Shown here: positions 1 to 9,988 of the stretch, piece after piece
Layout of the letters: every line of letters begins with the position of its first letter
Position numbering within the stretch: position 1 is the first letter of the stretch
Source: Diphasiastrum complanatum
Taxonomy: Eukaryota; Streptophyta; Lycopodiopsida; Lycopodiales; Lycopodiaceae
Length of the DNA stretch: 40,231 nt
Assembly (NCBI GenBank): GCA_029204225.1
Contig: MU835299.1
Coordinates: forward strand, 1 to 40,231
Reading direction: 5' to 3'
Made by a program: the position numbers and the translations under genes
Notes under the pieces: generated by a model
Database searches by the model: none
What the model was told of the DNA's origin: nothing
The model's input: the letters and a program-made list of their open reading frames with translations, nothing else

Positions 1-37
<37 letters not shown>
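1..37. repeat. (CT)n microsatellite
   Basis: Pure TC dinucleotide run at the window edge. It abuts the open reading frame of Copia-1, so it replaces or interrupts the gag part of that element. Its true length is unknown because it touches the window start. Confidence 0.95.
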
Positions 38-39
<2 letters not shown>

Positions 40-1290
40 TAGTGATTGCTTCAAGAAGAAAAGAGATCAAGGTGAGAAGCAAGCCAATCTAACTCTTGAT
101 GAAGATGGTGTTGATGAACAAAATTCAAATGATGCTTTTGTTATGTCATCTTGCTTGTCGGCTAATCATGGAGACATTGATCCTTGGTGGATTGATAGTG
201 GAGCTATATCACATATGACATATCATGAGGAGTATTATTTATCATTGATGGCATTTGAAGGTGACAAGAATGTGATCTACATGGCCAATGATGGTGAGTG
301 TGCAATCCAAGGGATTGGCACAATTATTGTTTCCCTCTCTACTAAGAGGAATGTGAATTTGAAAGATGTTTTTGTTCATTCCATCTATCACTACAAACCT
401 TCTTAGTCTGAGTCAAATGCTTGACAAGGGATTCAAAGTGGATTTTTATTGTGATGCTTGTTTGATCAAGAAGGAAGATGAATTGATTGCAAGGAAGAGG
501 CAAGGTAAGTTGTTCAAACTTGATGGTTGTGTTGTTGCTAGCCAAGTTGGATGTATGGCAAAGGAGCAATTGTCAATGCAAGAGGTATGGCACAAGAGAT
601 TGGGGCATCTCAACTACAAGTCATTGGAGGTCATGGCAAAGAGGCAAGTTGTTTTTGGTCTTCCAAATTTTTTAACAAGCTTGAATCATGTTTGTGAGCA
701 ATGTGCTTTATCAAAGTCACATAGGTTACCTCACAAGATATACGCATAAAGGTCGAGTAAGCCTTTTCAACTTGTGCATTCGGATGTTCATGGTGTTGGG
801 TGTATCTGCTAAAGAGCAAAGAGGAGGCGTTTGATGTCTTTGTTAAGTTCAAGATTGGAAGGGAGGTCCAATTTTCTACAAAGATCAAGTGCTTGATGAG
901 TGACAATGGTGGTGAGTACATTTCTACCAAGTTCAAAGCCATTTCTACCAATGGAATCAAGAGGGAGTACACAAGCCCAAGGACACCACAACAAAATGGA
1001 GTGGTTGAGTGGAAGAATAGAATCTTATGTGAAGGTGCCAAAGCCATGAGGTTAGGTGCAAATCTTCCTAAATCCTTTTGGGATCAAGCCGAGTGTGGTA
1101 TTAGATGGAAAAACCCCTTTTGAAGTCTTGTTTAGTAGAAGGACGAGTGTCAAGTTTTTCAAAACTTTTGGATGTGACGGACATATCAAGGAAGAACAAA
1201 TATGGAGGAGACATGCAAGCAATGGTTGATTACTCACATTTCTTGTTTGGTTGTTGTAATTTTCCAGAGAGTTCAAAGTTGGAAGCATAG
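38..1290 (+). pseudogene. Copia-1: gag tail, protease, GAG-pre-integrase and integrase remnant
   Basis: Ty1/Copia polyprotein fragment. From 41 the frame reads SDCFKKK, the end of a gag zinc knuckle. It continues into the protease, with WWIDSGAISHMT at about 188-223. The frame shifts near 366-406. The next frame (366-749) holds the pre-integrase zinc domain: WHKRLGHLNYKS, then CEQCALSKSHRLPHK. After HSDVHG near 780 the integrase core has lost the segment around its expected FIDD region. It resumes at 800-1123 with SDNGGEY, TPQQNG and VVEWKNR, so the second Asp and the catalytic Glu are kept. A last shift near 1110 gives TPFEVLFSRRTSVKFF, the usual integrase C-side motif. RT and RNase H are absent. 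At least three frame breaks make it dead. Confidence 0.9.
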
Positions 1291-1507
1291 AGGAATCATT
1301 ACATTTACATTCGTTCTTCATGTTCTAGTTACATCTTGATATGTAAAATTGATGTAAAAAATGAGTGATGCATCCAATGTGGACACTATTCTCTATATCA
1401 ATTATGAAAGTTACTACAAAATCGTATAATGGAGGTCTATACTTAGGATGGAGATCATTCTTAGATGGATCAAAATAGTGTGGTTAAAATCTATGCTAAA
1501 ACTAGTT
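1291..1507. other. short unassigned stretch before the Copia-1 polypurine tract
   Basis: It lies where RT and RNase H should be. I see no RT or RNase H motif in any frame, so most of pol has been lost by deletion between the integrase remnant and the 3' end of the element. Confidence 0.5.
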
Positions 1508-1517
1508 GAAGAGGGAG
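1508..1517 (+). other. polypurine tract of Copia-1
   Basis: GAAGAGGGAG lies directly before an LTR that begins TGTG. It is the plus-strand priming site of reverse transcription and marks the following LTR as the 3' copy, in the same orientation as the integrase remnant. Confidence 0.8.
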
Positions 1518-2167
1518 TGTGAAAAATTCAACAGTTTAGTTGACCTATTTTGGCAATTTTGAGGCCAACATGAAATTTCAACTTAGAGATAGATTTCTTT
1601 TTATCAATAAAGGCCTAAACAGTATTTGTATTATTTTTGGCAAGTAGATAAGTGGATGAGGTCGGATTTGGACCCATTCTAATTGGCTAGATTTCATGCA
1701 TTGCATCTAGAGTAGAATTTCTAGGTTTTTTGATGAAGTACCAAGAAGTTACCATTTAGGGCAAGTCTAGGGTAATTGGCCAAATGACATTTTGGAAGCT
1801 ATAAATAGTTGTACGGGCATGGAAAAACAATCATCAAATTTTCTTTCTTTGTGGAGAACTCATCTCTTTTGTTTCTATGTCCATCTCTTTCATATTTCTC
1901 AAGTTATCTTGATTTCTAGTGTGTAGAATGCCAATTTTATGATTGATCTTGCATCCACACGTGTGAAGGACAGTAAGTTGTTGTTGTTGTATAGACATGG
2001 ACAATATCTTATTGTATTTTTCTGCTTATGATCAAATCTTAGTGATTTATGCAATTCTAGCTACAAAATTGATGATTTCTATCTTGTAGCTAAATCTAGA
2101 TGTGCATCCAAATTTGGCCAAGATCTTGTTGATCCATTAAGTATGTTTTGGATCTGATTTTTTCACA
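1518..2167 (+). repeat. 3' LTR of Copia-1 (650 bp)
   Basis: It begins TGTGAAAAATTC after the polypurine tract and ends GATTTTTTCACA. The two ends form an imperfect inverted repeat (TGTGAAAAA / TTTTTTCACA), as expected of an LTR. A promoter-like TATAAATAG is at 1800-1808. No tRNA primer site follows, which agrees with a 3' LTR. No second copy is in the window, so the boundaries rest on the terminal TG...CA and the tract. Confidence 0.8.
1800..1808 (+). promoter_or_regulatory. TATA box in the Copia-1 LTR
   Basis: TATAAATAG sits near the middle of the LTR, at the usual U3/R promoter position for plant Copia elements. Confidence 0.6.
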
Positions 2168-3078
2168 CTGTGACCTTATAAAACTAACTAATTTCATCTC
2201 AGTAAGGACATTAAGCAATTTATGTTTGATCAAAAACCAACAAATTTGAACAAAATCAAAACATCCACGGTTCTTTCAAAATTTTACATAACTGGGATTT
2301 TCAAATTTTGTTCGATATGGACCAAAACTATGAAAATCGATTTAAAACATCGACTTGGTAGTTTCACAGTTGCCATCCCATTCCAAACGGATTTCCAAAA
2401 ATCCGGCATGCATCAAACATGACATGCAGTGATTTCTAAAAAACTTAAAGTCTTTTACGTAAAATACCTAGTAACTAGAAAATTTGCTTTTCGACTAGCT
2501 TTTTATAATACTATATTCAAGCAGATGTTACAAGCACTCTTCTAAGGTTCATTAGAGAGGCATAGAGGCTTCCATCAGGCTCAACAAGCAATCATAAGCT
2601 CAAATCATGGAAAAATTGCATTTATGGAATCCTTCAACAAGCAAAATTTCAAGATATTGGTGCCTAAGCCCCCAACTCCAAATTAGAGGAGATCCATCAT
2701 ATCTTTCATCTTGTAAAAAATCCAACGAATTCAAACCACCTATTAAGAGTTATTCAAGCTCAGTCCAATTCTGACCAAACTTCATGACAGCCTTAGAAAG
2801 CATCATTACACCTCTAAAAATGTGCATGAAAAATATTAGCCATGGATTTTATGAATATCACCAAAAACATTAAAAAAACCATGTTTTTTGACCATTTTTT
2901 CAACCATTCTTGCAATTTTCTGTGGATCAAATCCACATGCAAGTGCTATCAAGACCCTCCAACGAACAATGGCACACCCTCCAACGAGCACCTATAGCAA
3001 GGCACACAACATCGATGACAATCTAGAGAATGGAGGGAGCGAGGAGCGTTCTAGATTGGAGAATGGAGCGATTAAGAG
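2168..3078. other. intergenic, nothing recognised
   Basis: AT-rich sequence with only short open frames. A small local repeat (CCTCCAACGA, twice) occurs at about 2957-2988. I see no domain, LTR end or tRNA in it. Confidence 0.5.
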
Positions 3079-3800
3079 GTGACAAAAATTTTCAGAATTC
3101 ACACATGTGGGGAAGATCCACAAGTATGATAGATCTAATTAAGCTTTATGATTAGCACAATAACCGGATTCTAGATTGATTAGCAAGATTAGTATAGAAG
3201 TTATGGCCTAACCACAATCTAGTATGCTAAGCAACAGAGAATGATAGCAATGAATCATAAATGAGCAAAAGTACAAGAATTTAGTGTATTGGCATTAGCC
3301 TCAACACGAGTTAGAGAGAGAAAGATAGAGAGATAACAAGCAAAATTTGTGTGGATCCAAAATGGCAAGAGATAGCTACAAAGTTTTGGTTCTTCATAAA
3401 AAATTATGAGGAGAGCTACACATATTTATGGAGTTTGAGGTAGCTCAAGGTAGAACCACATCCATCCATCATTTAATGACATCTAGAGTTAAAACTAGAG
3501 TCTATGTGACATTTGTCACATCTCATGCATGAATCTCTACCTACTTTTTTCAAGTGTCCTAGTTCTAACTAGAAATGTACAAATCATCATGCATGTGTTC
3601 ATTTCACTCTGTGCATGCCTTGCATGTCACTATAAATCACTTACAATTAATGCATGTGAATTGCCACGAGTTTCTACAAGCATAATTTTGCTAATTCTAA
3701 GTCTATAATCTAATGCAAGTTGTAATCATCAAACTAGATATGTCAAATCTATATATTTTGAGTTCTATCTAGGCCAAACTTGGCATTTGCATTTATGAAC
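3079..3800 (-). repeat. possible minus-strand LTR, unpaired
   Basis: On the minus strand this block has a TATA-like CATAAATATGTG near 3420-3431. It lies between unassigned DNA and the gag end of Copia-2. Candidate ends are TGACAAAAATTTTCAG at the left and ATTTATGAACA at the right, but I found no target duplication and no second copy. Ordinary decayed DNA is a real alternative. Confidence 0.25.
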
Positions 3801-3923
3801 AACATACTTCCGAATGCTTTAAGAAGAAGTGAATAAAAATCAAGGCAACCTTGCACAAGAGGAGGAAGAGGATGGTTTCAACACATCCTTGATGGTAGCA
3901 TCAAATCCAACATAAAAAAAAGA

Positions 3924-4061
3924 GACATGGTGGATTGATAGTGGGGCTAGTTCCCACATGTCATTCAACAAGCATTTTTTCTCTTGTTGGATGACATGGT
4001 GGATTGATAGTGGGGCTAGTTCCCACATATCATTCAACAAGCATTTACTTTCTTGTAATGA
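3924..4061 (+). repeat. 69-bp in-frame tandem duplication of the Copia-2 protease active site
   Basis: The segment from GACATGGTGGATTGATAG at 3924 recurs at 3993. The 69-bp period is 23 codons, so both copies keep the frame and each encodes the D-S-G-A catalytic motif. The copies differ at a few positions, so the event is not very recent. Confidence 0.9.
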
Positions 4062-4375
4062 TTCTAAGAAATCTATCTACATAGCTAGTGATTAAGAATG
4101 TAAAATAGATGGTATTGAAAGCATTCCATATGCTTAGGATCATTTAAAAGGATAGATCTAGATAATGTCTTGTATGTTCCAACCATTACTAAAAATTTGC
4201 TTAGTGTTGGATAATGGACTAGATGTAAATTTCAAGAATGGAGTGTGTTCCATCTTGAAAAGTGATAAGTGCATAGCTAGTGGCATTAAGCAAGGAAAAC
4301 TTTTTAAGTTGGATGCTAATGTGGCCATTAAAAGTGTGAACATGGTTAGGGAGGAGATGACAAAGATGGAGCTAT

Positions 4376-4380
4376 GACAT
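4376..4380. repeat. target site duplication GACAT (left)
   Basis: It matches GACAT at 9433-9437 on the other side of the inserted LTR element. Joining the flanks at this duplication restores the Copia-2 pre-integrase reading frame. Confidence 0.9.
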
Positions 4381-5133
4381 TGTAGTGGGTTTCTTTCCTT
4401 GCCTAACCTGAATCCAAGATCTAGTCAATCTAGCATCAAGAGATGAAGTTAGTTGTCACGCGTAGGTTCGTTCCCATGAGAGCGATAATATAGTTCAGAT
4501 TTCAACATGAATGAAGGATCCAAATCTAACACTAACATCCATTAACCCTAAACATTAACACTATGATCCATTAATACTACACATCCACGACAAAGATAGC
4601 TTACCCTTTCTCTCTCCCACCTTCTCTCTCATAAAAAGTATAATAACACTCAATCCCAATAACATTCAGATCCAACAATTAGCAAAAAACCAAAGAAAAC
4701 ATGAGAGATGGAGGAGGAAAGAAGAAGAGCAAGGACATTCATCAATCCATTTCCGAAGAAAACCAATCTGCTTTATTGAAATGAAAAAATGAACATCTGT
4801 AGGAACTCGAGTTGGTCTTTTTTTATAATAGAGAGGAGGACCTTGGCCTCTGAATCCTACTGGTCCATTTCTACCTCCCTAATTATTCAAATTTTAAAAA
4901 GTGTGGGAACCATCCAATTTGGAGGAAAAACCAACTTTATTCACGAACTTGACATTTAGGCCCTGCGACATTAAAAGTCTCACAAAAAGGCCTAAAGTCC
5001 TTTTACTGACTTTTAACTAATCAATCAAATAACTATGTGATCATCGGGTTGGACTTACACACGCAGGGTGCCAAATCCCTCTCACTTATTAACTAGGGTT
5101 AGGGTTGCCTTGGGATCCGCAATCCCTCCAATA
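4381..5133 (-). repeat. 3' LTR of the gag-only element
   Basis: Direct repeat partner of 8680-9432, equal in length at 753 bp. On the coding strand it starts TATTGGAGGG, where the other copy has TGCTGGAGGG, so the canonical TG has mutated here. It ends CCCACTACA. Confidence 0.92.
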
Positions 5134-5144
5134 GTATCCCCCAC
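5134..5144 (-). other. probable polypurine tract of the gag-only element
   Basis: On the minus strand GTGGGGGATAC lies directly before the 3' LTR. It is purine-rich with two interruptions, so it is a plausible but imperfect plus-strand primer. Confidence 0.5.
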
Positions 5145-5199
5145 CAAAACTGGTGGCGGTCCCACGACACCTGCTAGATGCAGTTATTGAGGACTTTTA

Positions 5200-6975
5200 T
5201 TGGCTTCGCACTGAATCTCGATTAAATGGTACTGCACCTTCTCCATAAAGTCGAGGCGTGCAATATTAAAATATAAATTATGTGGCTGAAAACAATGATG
5301 GACTCCGGCAATCCACTTTGAGGTTGTCCATGATGTGAAGCGTGATTCCTAGGAGCCTTCCATCATTGCTGCACAAAAGTATAAACGAGCAACTGGCAGC
5401 TGATCTTTGATATTCTATGAGGCCATCAGCTTATTTGGATCGAATGCCAGAGGAGGGAGACAATCGTCCCATCTGGTTGTCACTAACGCCAACAGAGTTA
5501 GATCTTTTGCAAATAGTGTCGATTGTCACACCGTTGGATCTAGAGAGTAGACATACTCTCTCTGGTATGCTTGTAAAGCCCGGTGGAAGTCCACTGAAAT
5601 TGTCCAGCTGTAGGGCTGATGGATGATTGGCCAATTGGGCATATGGATTGTGATTTTGTCCATAGCCAATCCCAAATCTTTCCATTTATTCATTCTCGGC
5701 ATTGGCACATAATAAGGATCGACCCGCAATTGGCGAGGGCTGGCGACGTAACTCCTGATTGATTTTGAAGTTTTCTCAAACACTATAATTCTCCATGCCG
5801 GTTGCTCTCCCAATGCAGCTATTTTGTCCAACTCTTTGCCAGCCTCTATCTCGGAGGTCTTAAACTTCAGAACCCAACCACCACGCGAGGACTCATGCAG
5901 ATGTTACCTTTAAGAAATTCTGGATCTGGTCCTCGACGTTGATGGGCCTTCTGAATAGAGGTGTGGTCATGGATGAGGATGGACCCGCTTGCACTGCCGG
6001 TAAAATTGGCAGTTGTTCTTCTATATCTGGAGCTCTCCCCTGGTCCATGCCCGCATCTAACCCGGTATCTATTGGTACATCTTCTTGGCACGTAGTGGAG
6101 AATTGCGGCATGATCGGTACGGGGATTTGTGGTCCGGCTTCCAATACCTGAGCGGCTGTTTTTTCATAGGCGTGGATGGTTTCTTTAGCCTTTACTCGGT
6201 TGAAGCTACTCCTTTGAACTTGTCAAAGCGGCCTTGGAATACCTGAAGGACACTTTGTATGTTTTCACTTTTTTGAACAAATACGTAATCTCCGTCGATG
6301 TGACCGAATGATCTGGTATTTGCGTCTGAAGATACGCATCACGCTCAAGGGTGGTCGCATCCAATTCACCTTAAAGATGCGTGCGATCCTGTTCCGCCAT
6401 CTGCAATTGACCCTTCAACAATTGCACCTGTTGTTTTGCATCCTGCACGGTCTTATCCACCTGATTTTGTGTGGTTGTCAGGGCATTTTGTAGGGAGCTG
6501 ACGTATTCTTCTCCAGCTGGACAATTTTATGGCTGATCAAAGTGTTTTCGGATCCCATATATGAAATTCTCTATTCCATTTCTTTCTTCTTATCCAGCAT
6601 AAACTGAATCACTTGCGCAAGGCTTGAGACCAAACCGAGAGCATCACCAGAATCTATTGTCGTAGAAGTGGCAGCAGCAGGAGGACCTGATGGTACTGTC
6701 CTTGGTTGGCGTGGAATAGGTGCCAGTACTTCTTCTTCTTCAAATATATCTTTGTCCTCGAAACCCTAAACCCAAAGTGAGGCTAGGCTATCTTCAGGTG
6801 AGGCTGTTGGCTGACATCTTCAATACCAACAGTAGTGTCATGGATCTGTTCGAATCCTCTTCCATGGGATTGGAGGTCAAAGGGCGCAGGGCTCTGTGGC
6901 ATTTCAAAAAATTTTGTGGCCCCAAGGGTGTTGGAATCATCAAACATATCCATGAAAAACTGCATGTTTGGTGAA
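5200..6975 (-). pseudogene. unidentified ORF2 region (coiled-coil protein) replacing pol
   Basis: On the minus strand, downstream of gag, a long reading can be followed through several frames. Around 6965-6783 it is acidic and aromatic (MQFFMDMFDDSNTLG). Around 6720-6560 it has a Pro-rich stretch (PRQPRTVPSGPP), then DSGDALGLVSSLAQ and MLDKKKEME. Around 6530-6310 it is Gln/Glu/Leu-rich and looks coiled-coil (QNQVDKTVQDAKQQVQLL). Around 6144-5893 it is Pro/Gln-rich (MEAGPQIPVPIMPQF). Around 5885-5526 it may be globular, with ELDKIAALGEQPAWRII and RVDPYYVPMPRMNKWK. Frame changes and stops show it is dead. It matches no retroelement domain I know. It could be a captured host gene or an accessory ORF. 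Confidence 0.55.
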
Positions 6976-7039
6976 GTAGCTTCGGTGTGCAGGGGTGAGG
7001 CGGCCTAGGCACCTGTGATGGGAATGGTAGCCCCAATGG

Positions 7040-7456
7040 TCACAGACTGTACTTGTGTGGAAGCAGCTCAGATCTGAGGCGTTTCACCCATTCAATATAA
7101 TCTCGAACCATTTTCATCTTTCCCATTTTAATTTTACTTAGAAGTAGGAAAGGGTCTTCCATAAACTTCCGTAGTTTGAACCTTGTGATGAGGTCTCGTT
7201 TAATAACCTCCCAATCTGTACGCTTAGTTTCATCTTGATTATAGTACCAATCTTGTGCTGCGCATGTTAAGGCCATAGGAAACATCTTAAGTTTATCTTG
7301 AGGATAAATTTCGCCATAGACTTCACAGGATTCAGCATAGATCTGAAGAAATCTAATTGGATCTGTTAATCCATTATATTTGGGTAGATCCAAACAGGGT
7401 GCTCTTCTAACAATGATTGGATTGACTTCCTATGGAGCACCTCCAAGGGCAGCCAT
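7040..7456 (-). pseudogene. Gypsy-type gag (Retrotrans_gag domain)
   Basis: The likely start ATG is at 7456-7454 (MAALGGAP), followed at once by a stop that looks like a mutated Gln codon. The frame then stays open to a stop at 7040. It contains DLPKYNGLTDPIRFLQIY, then KLKMFPMALTCAAQDWYY, then TDWEVIKRDLITRF, the typical spacing of the retrotransposon gag core. No CCHC knuckle follows. About 138 codons remain, so it covers only the capsid-like core. It is the only recognisable retroviral-type protein in this element. Confidence 0.85.
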
Positions 7457-8656
7457 CTTTACAAATTTAGATCAAGCAGACAATGAGATTGGATCTAGAT
7501 TTTTCAATCAAAAAACTATTTCCGATTAGATCTGTTGGATCTCTTTCACTTTTCAAAAATCTGATTCTTTATCATAAAAAAGATTTCGAAATTCGATCAA
7601 TCGGTACTTCTCAAAAATGATAAATCTTTTGTAATCCAAATCGTAATATATCAGATTTGATCCAAAATTTGAAAGAGACTTGATTCGGAAAATTAGAAAC
7701 TAAAAATAGGGTTCACTAGACGAAGGTTGGCTCGACGAAGGTCCAACAATGCCATTTTGGAAAAAAAAAAAAACTCTCTGAACAACTTTTCTAACAATTT
7801 CTTGGGAAATAACCTTTGCCGACCTCTTAAATGAAAGATCTAGCACAGATAAGACTATGGAAAATTGGACGAAGATTTCTGACACAAGAAAATACAGTTT
7901 ATGTAGTTTGGCGAGGGTAAAAATAACGATTTTCTATGATCTGAACAAGAGGAATCTTCGCCGAACTCAAAAATAATATTTTACTATAAATAGATTATTC
8001 TGGAAACTCAATGAAGGTTCTGGTAAAGGATCAAGAGTAATACTGGTATTTTTGCAAAAAAATGACTTTTTTGACAAAAATATGACAATATGACAACTGA
8101 TCCTCTGAAAATCTTTCTATTTTTGGTATTATTCTTTGTCGACCTGACAGTAGATAGATCTGAATCACAACTAAGCACAGTGAATCGGACGAAGGTTCTT
8201 TTTTTATATTTTTAAGATTTTGATATTTTTTTACGATTTTTTTCTAATGTTTCTGAAAATCTTCTGGGAATTAATCTTCGCCCTTCAAACTGAGGGTTCT
8301 GTAAACAAAACCGAAGGTGTCTGCAACTCGGCGAAGGTTTTTTGAAATAGGGTAAAAATTTATCAGCTCTGATGACGTTTTTTTGCCTCCTTTTGACCAA
8401 AATCTGGTAGATTTGATCGATTTTTGTTATTTTCTCTGATATCTTAGATCCAAATGGATCTTAAGATTGGTGATCTGAATAGCTTTTCTTGTTTTATAAT
8501 CAAATTTGATTTCAAACAAGCAAATCCACTCAAATCAAGCAAAATCAATCCCAAACTAATCTTAAAATGCAGATCTAAACTGTTCATGCCACGACAAGAT
8601 GCCTAATGCAAGCTAACCATCCAACAAACTTGTTGCAATCTGAAAAATTGGCATAG
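7457..8656 (-). other. 5' leader of the gag-only element
   Basis: About 1.2 kb between the primer site and gag, AT-rich, with no coding signal. It contains recurring GAAGGTT/CGAAGG and TCTTCGCC motifs scattered from about 7720 to 8340, on both strands. The role is unknown. A packaging or untranslated leader is the obvious reading by position. Confidence 0.6.
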
Positions 8657-8675
8657 CTCCCTGGCAACAGCACCA
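8657..8675 (-). other. primer binding site, Asp-tRNA type
   Basis: On the minus strand, four bases (ATTT) after the 5' LTR, it reads TGGTGCTGTTGCCAGGGAG. This matches the Asp-tRNA primer site common in plant Gypsy Tat/Athila-type elements, from memory TGGCGCCGTTGCCGGGGA. The three internal mismatches are C-to-T or G-to-A changes at CpG positions. It fixes the element's orientation as minus. Confidence 0.8.
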
Positions 8676-8679
8676 AAAT

Positions 8680-9432
8680 TGTAGTGGGTTTCTTTCCTTG
8701 CCTAACTTGAATCCAAGATCTAGTCAGTCTAGCATCAAGAGATGAAGTTAGTTGTCACGCGTAGGTTCGTTCCCATGAGAGCGATAGTATAGTTCAGATT
8801 TCAACATGAATGGAGGATCCAAATCTAACACTAACATCCATTAACCCTAAACATTAACACTACGATCCATTAACACTACACATCCACGACAAAGATAGCT
8901 TACCCTTTCTCTCTCCCACCTTCTCTCTCATAAAAAGTATAATAACACTCAATCCCAATAACATTCAGATCCCACAATTAGCAAAAAACCAAAGAAAACA
9001 TGAGAGATGGAGGAGGAAAGAAGAAGAGCAAGGACATTCATCAATCCATTTCTGAAGAGAACCAATCTACTTTATTGAAATGAAAAAATGAACATGTGTA
9101 GGAACTCGAGTTGGTCCTTTTTTATAATAGAGAGGAGGACCCTGGCCTCTGAATCCTATTGGTCCATTTCTACCTCCCTAATTATTCAAATTTAAAAAAG
9201 TGTGGGAACCATCCAATTTGGAGGAAAAACCAACTTTATTCACGAACTTGACATTTAGGCCCTGCGACATTAAAAGTCCCACAAAAAGGCCTAAAGTCCT
9301 TTTATTGACTTTTAATTAATCAATCAAATAACTATGTGATCATCGGGTTGGACTTACACACGCAAGGTGCCAAATCTCTCTCACTTATTAAATAGGGTTA
9401 GGGTTGCCTTGGGATCCGCAAACCCTCCAGCA
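8680..9432 (-). repeat. 5' LTR of the gag-only element
   Basis: This 753-bp copy begins TGCTGGAGGG and ends CCCACTACA on the coding strand, keeping the TG...CA ends. It is followed by the Asp-tRNA-type primer site. Hand alignment with 4381-5133 shows no indels and about 24 substitutions (about 3%), roughly 19 of them transitions. Confidence 0.92.
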
Positions 9433-9511
9433 GACATAAAAGATTAGGCCATCATAATCGTCAAGCAATGGAATCTATGGCCTCCAAAGACATAAAAGAT
9501 TAGGCCATCAT
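9433..9511 (+). repeat. 23-bp duplication 56 bp apart, beginning at the GACAT site
   Basis: The 23 bases from 9433 (GACATAAAAGATTAGGCC and on) recur at 9489-9511. The spacing is not a multiple of three. The second copy is out of frame relative to the first and brings a stop codon (TAG) into the pre-integrase domain. Confidence 0.9.
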
Positions 9512-9983
9512 ATTTTCAAGATGTGGCAAAGTGTGTGAGGCTTGTGGCCTTGCAAAGTCTCATAAGACATCCTACAAGAGATTCTCGTCAAGATCTACCT
9601 CTCCTTTAGATCTCATTCATTCGGATGTACACTCTTTTTCTCATAAAAGTAATGGGAGTGCTTTAATGTATGTGACTTTCATAGATGATTGTACTAGATA
9701 TACTTGGATAGATCTATTGTCAAAGAAAACTCTTGTATATTAAGCTTTTGTAAAGTTTAAATCTCTTATTGATAATCAACATAGATCTAGCATCAAAGTT
9801 CTAAGATGTGATAATGGAGGAGAATATATCTTCAATAGGATGAGATTTTTGTGAGAGTAATGGCATTAAAAGAGAGTACACACATTCCTACACCCCCCAA
9901 CAAAATGGCGTGGCGGAGAGAAAAAATAGAAGCCTATGTGAGTGTGCAAAGTTTTTGAGGCTACCCATCTCATTTTGGGGAGA

Positions 9984-9988
9984 GGCCA
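9984..9988. repeat. target site duplication GGCCA (left)
   Basis: It matches GGCCA at 12496-12500, the other flank of the Copia-3 derivative. Joining the flanks restores the Copia-2 integrase reading (GEA then ITCANYLCNSLP). Confidence 0.9.

Larger units (their letters stand above)
3795..4380 (+). pseudogene. Copia-2 block 1: zinc-knuckle end, protease (duplicated active site), pre-integrase start
   Basis: It starts with the end of a gag knuckle (HTSECFKKK near 3805), then an acidic linker. The protease motif WWIDSGASSHMS is followed by a second copy, WWIDSGASSHIS. The rest of the protease and pre-integrase region has stops, but LFKLD and MTKMEL are clear. The last codons read MEL-stop-H, where the stop stands for the Trp of the family's WH motif. 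The frame is resumed at 9435 after the inserted gag-only element (HKRLGHH). It belongs to the same broad Copia group as Copia-1. Confidence 0.88.
4381..9432 (-). mobile_element. gag-only LTR retrotransposon (TR-GAG-like), nested in Copia-2
   Basis: The element is 5,052 bp, with two 753-bp LTRs (4381-5133 and 8680-9432) and 5-bp GACAT target duplications. The coding strand is minus. In order from its 5' LTR it has an Asp-tRNA-type primer site, a 1.2-kb AT-rich leader, a Gypsy-type gag, a second broken ORF region of unknown function, a weak polypurine tract and the 3' LTR. I find no protease, RT, RNase H or integrase motif. It therefore fits non-autonomous gag-carrying LTR elements (TR-GAG or large derivative types) that would need a partner element's pol. 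The LTR pair differs at about 24 sites by hand count, mostly transitions. Confidence 0.9.
9433..9988 (+). pseudogene. Copia-2 block 2: pre-integrase zinc domain and integrase core
   Basis: It continues block 1 in frame after the GACAT duplication. HKRLGHHNRQAMESMASKD and CEACGLAKSHKTSYKR give the H/C zinc motif. The integrase core follows: IHSDVH, FIDDCTRYTWI, then a stop near 9740, then LRCDNGGEY and TPQQNGVAERKNR. The D, D and E catalytic positions are therefore all visible. It ends at FWGEA, where the next insertion lies. In-frame stops near 9487 and 9740 and a change near 9850 inactivate it. Confidence 0.9.

Noticed and set aside
5417-6493. Plus-strand ORFs within the gag-only element
   Set aside because: They are antisense to ORF2. 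The primer site and gag fix the element's coding strand as minus.
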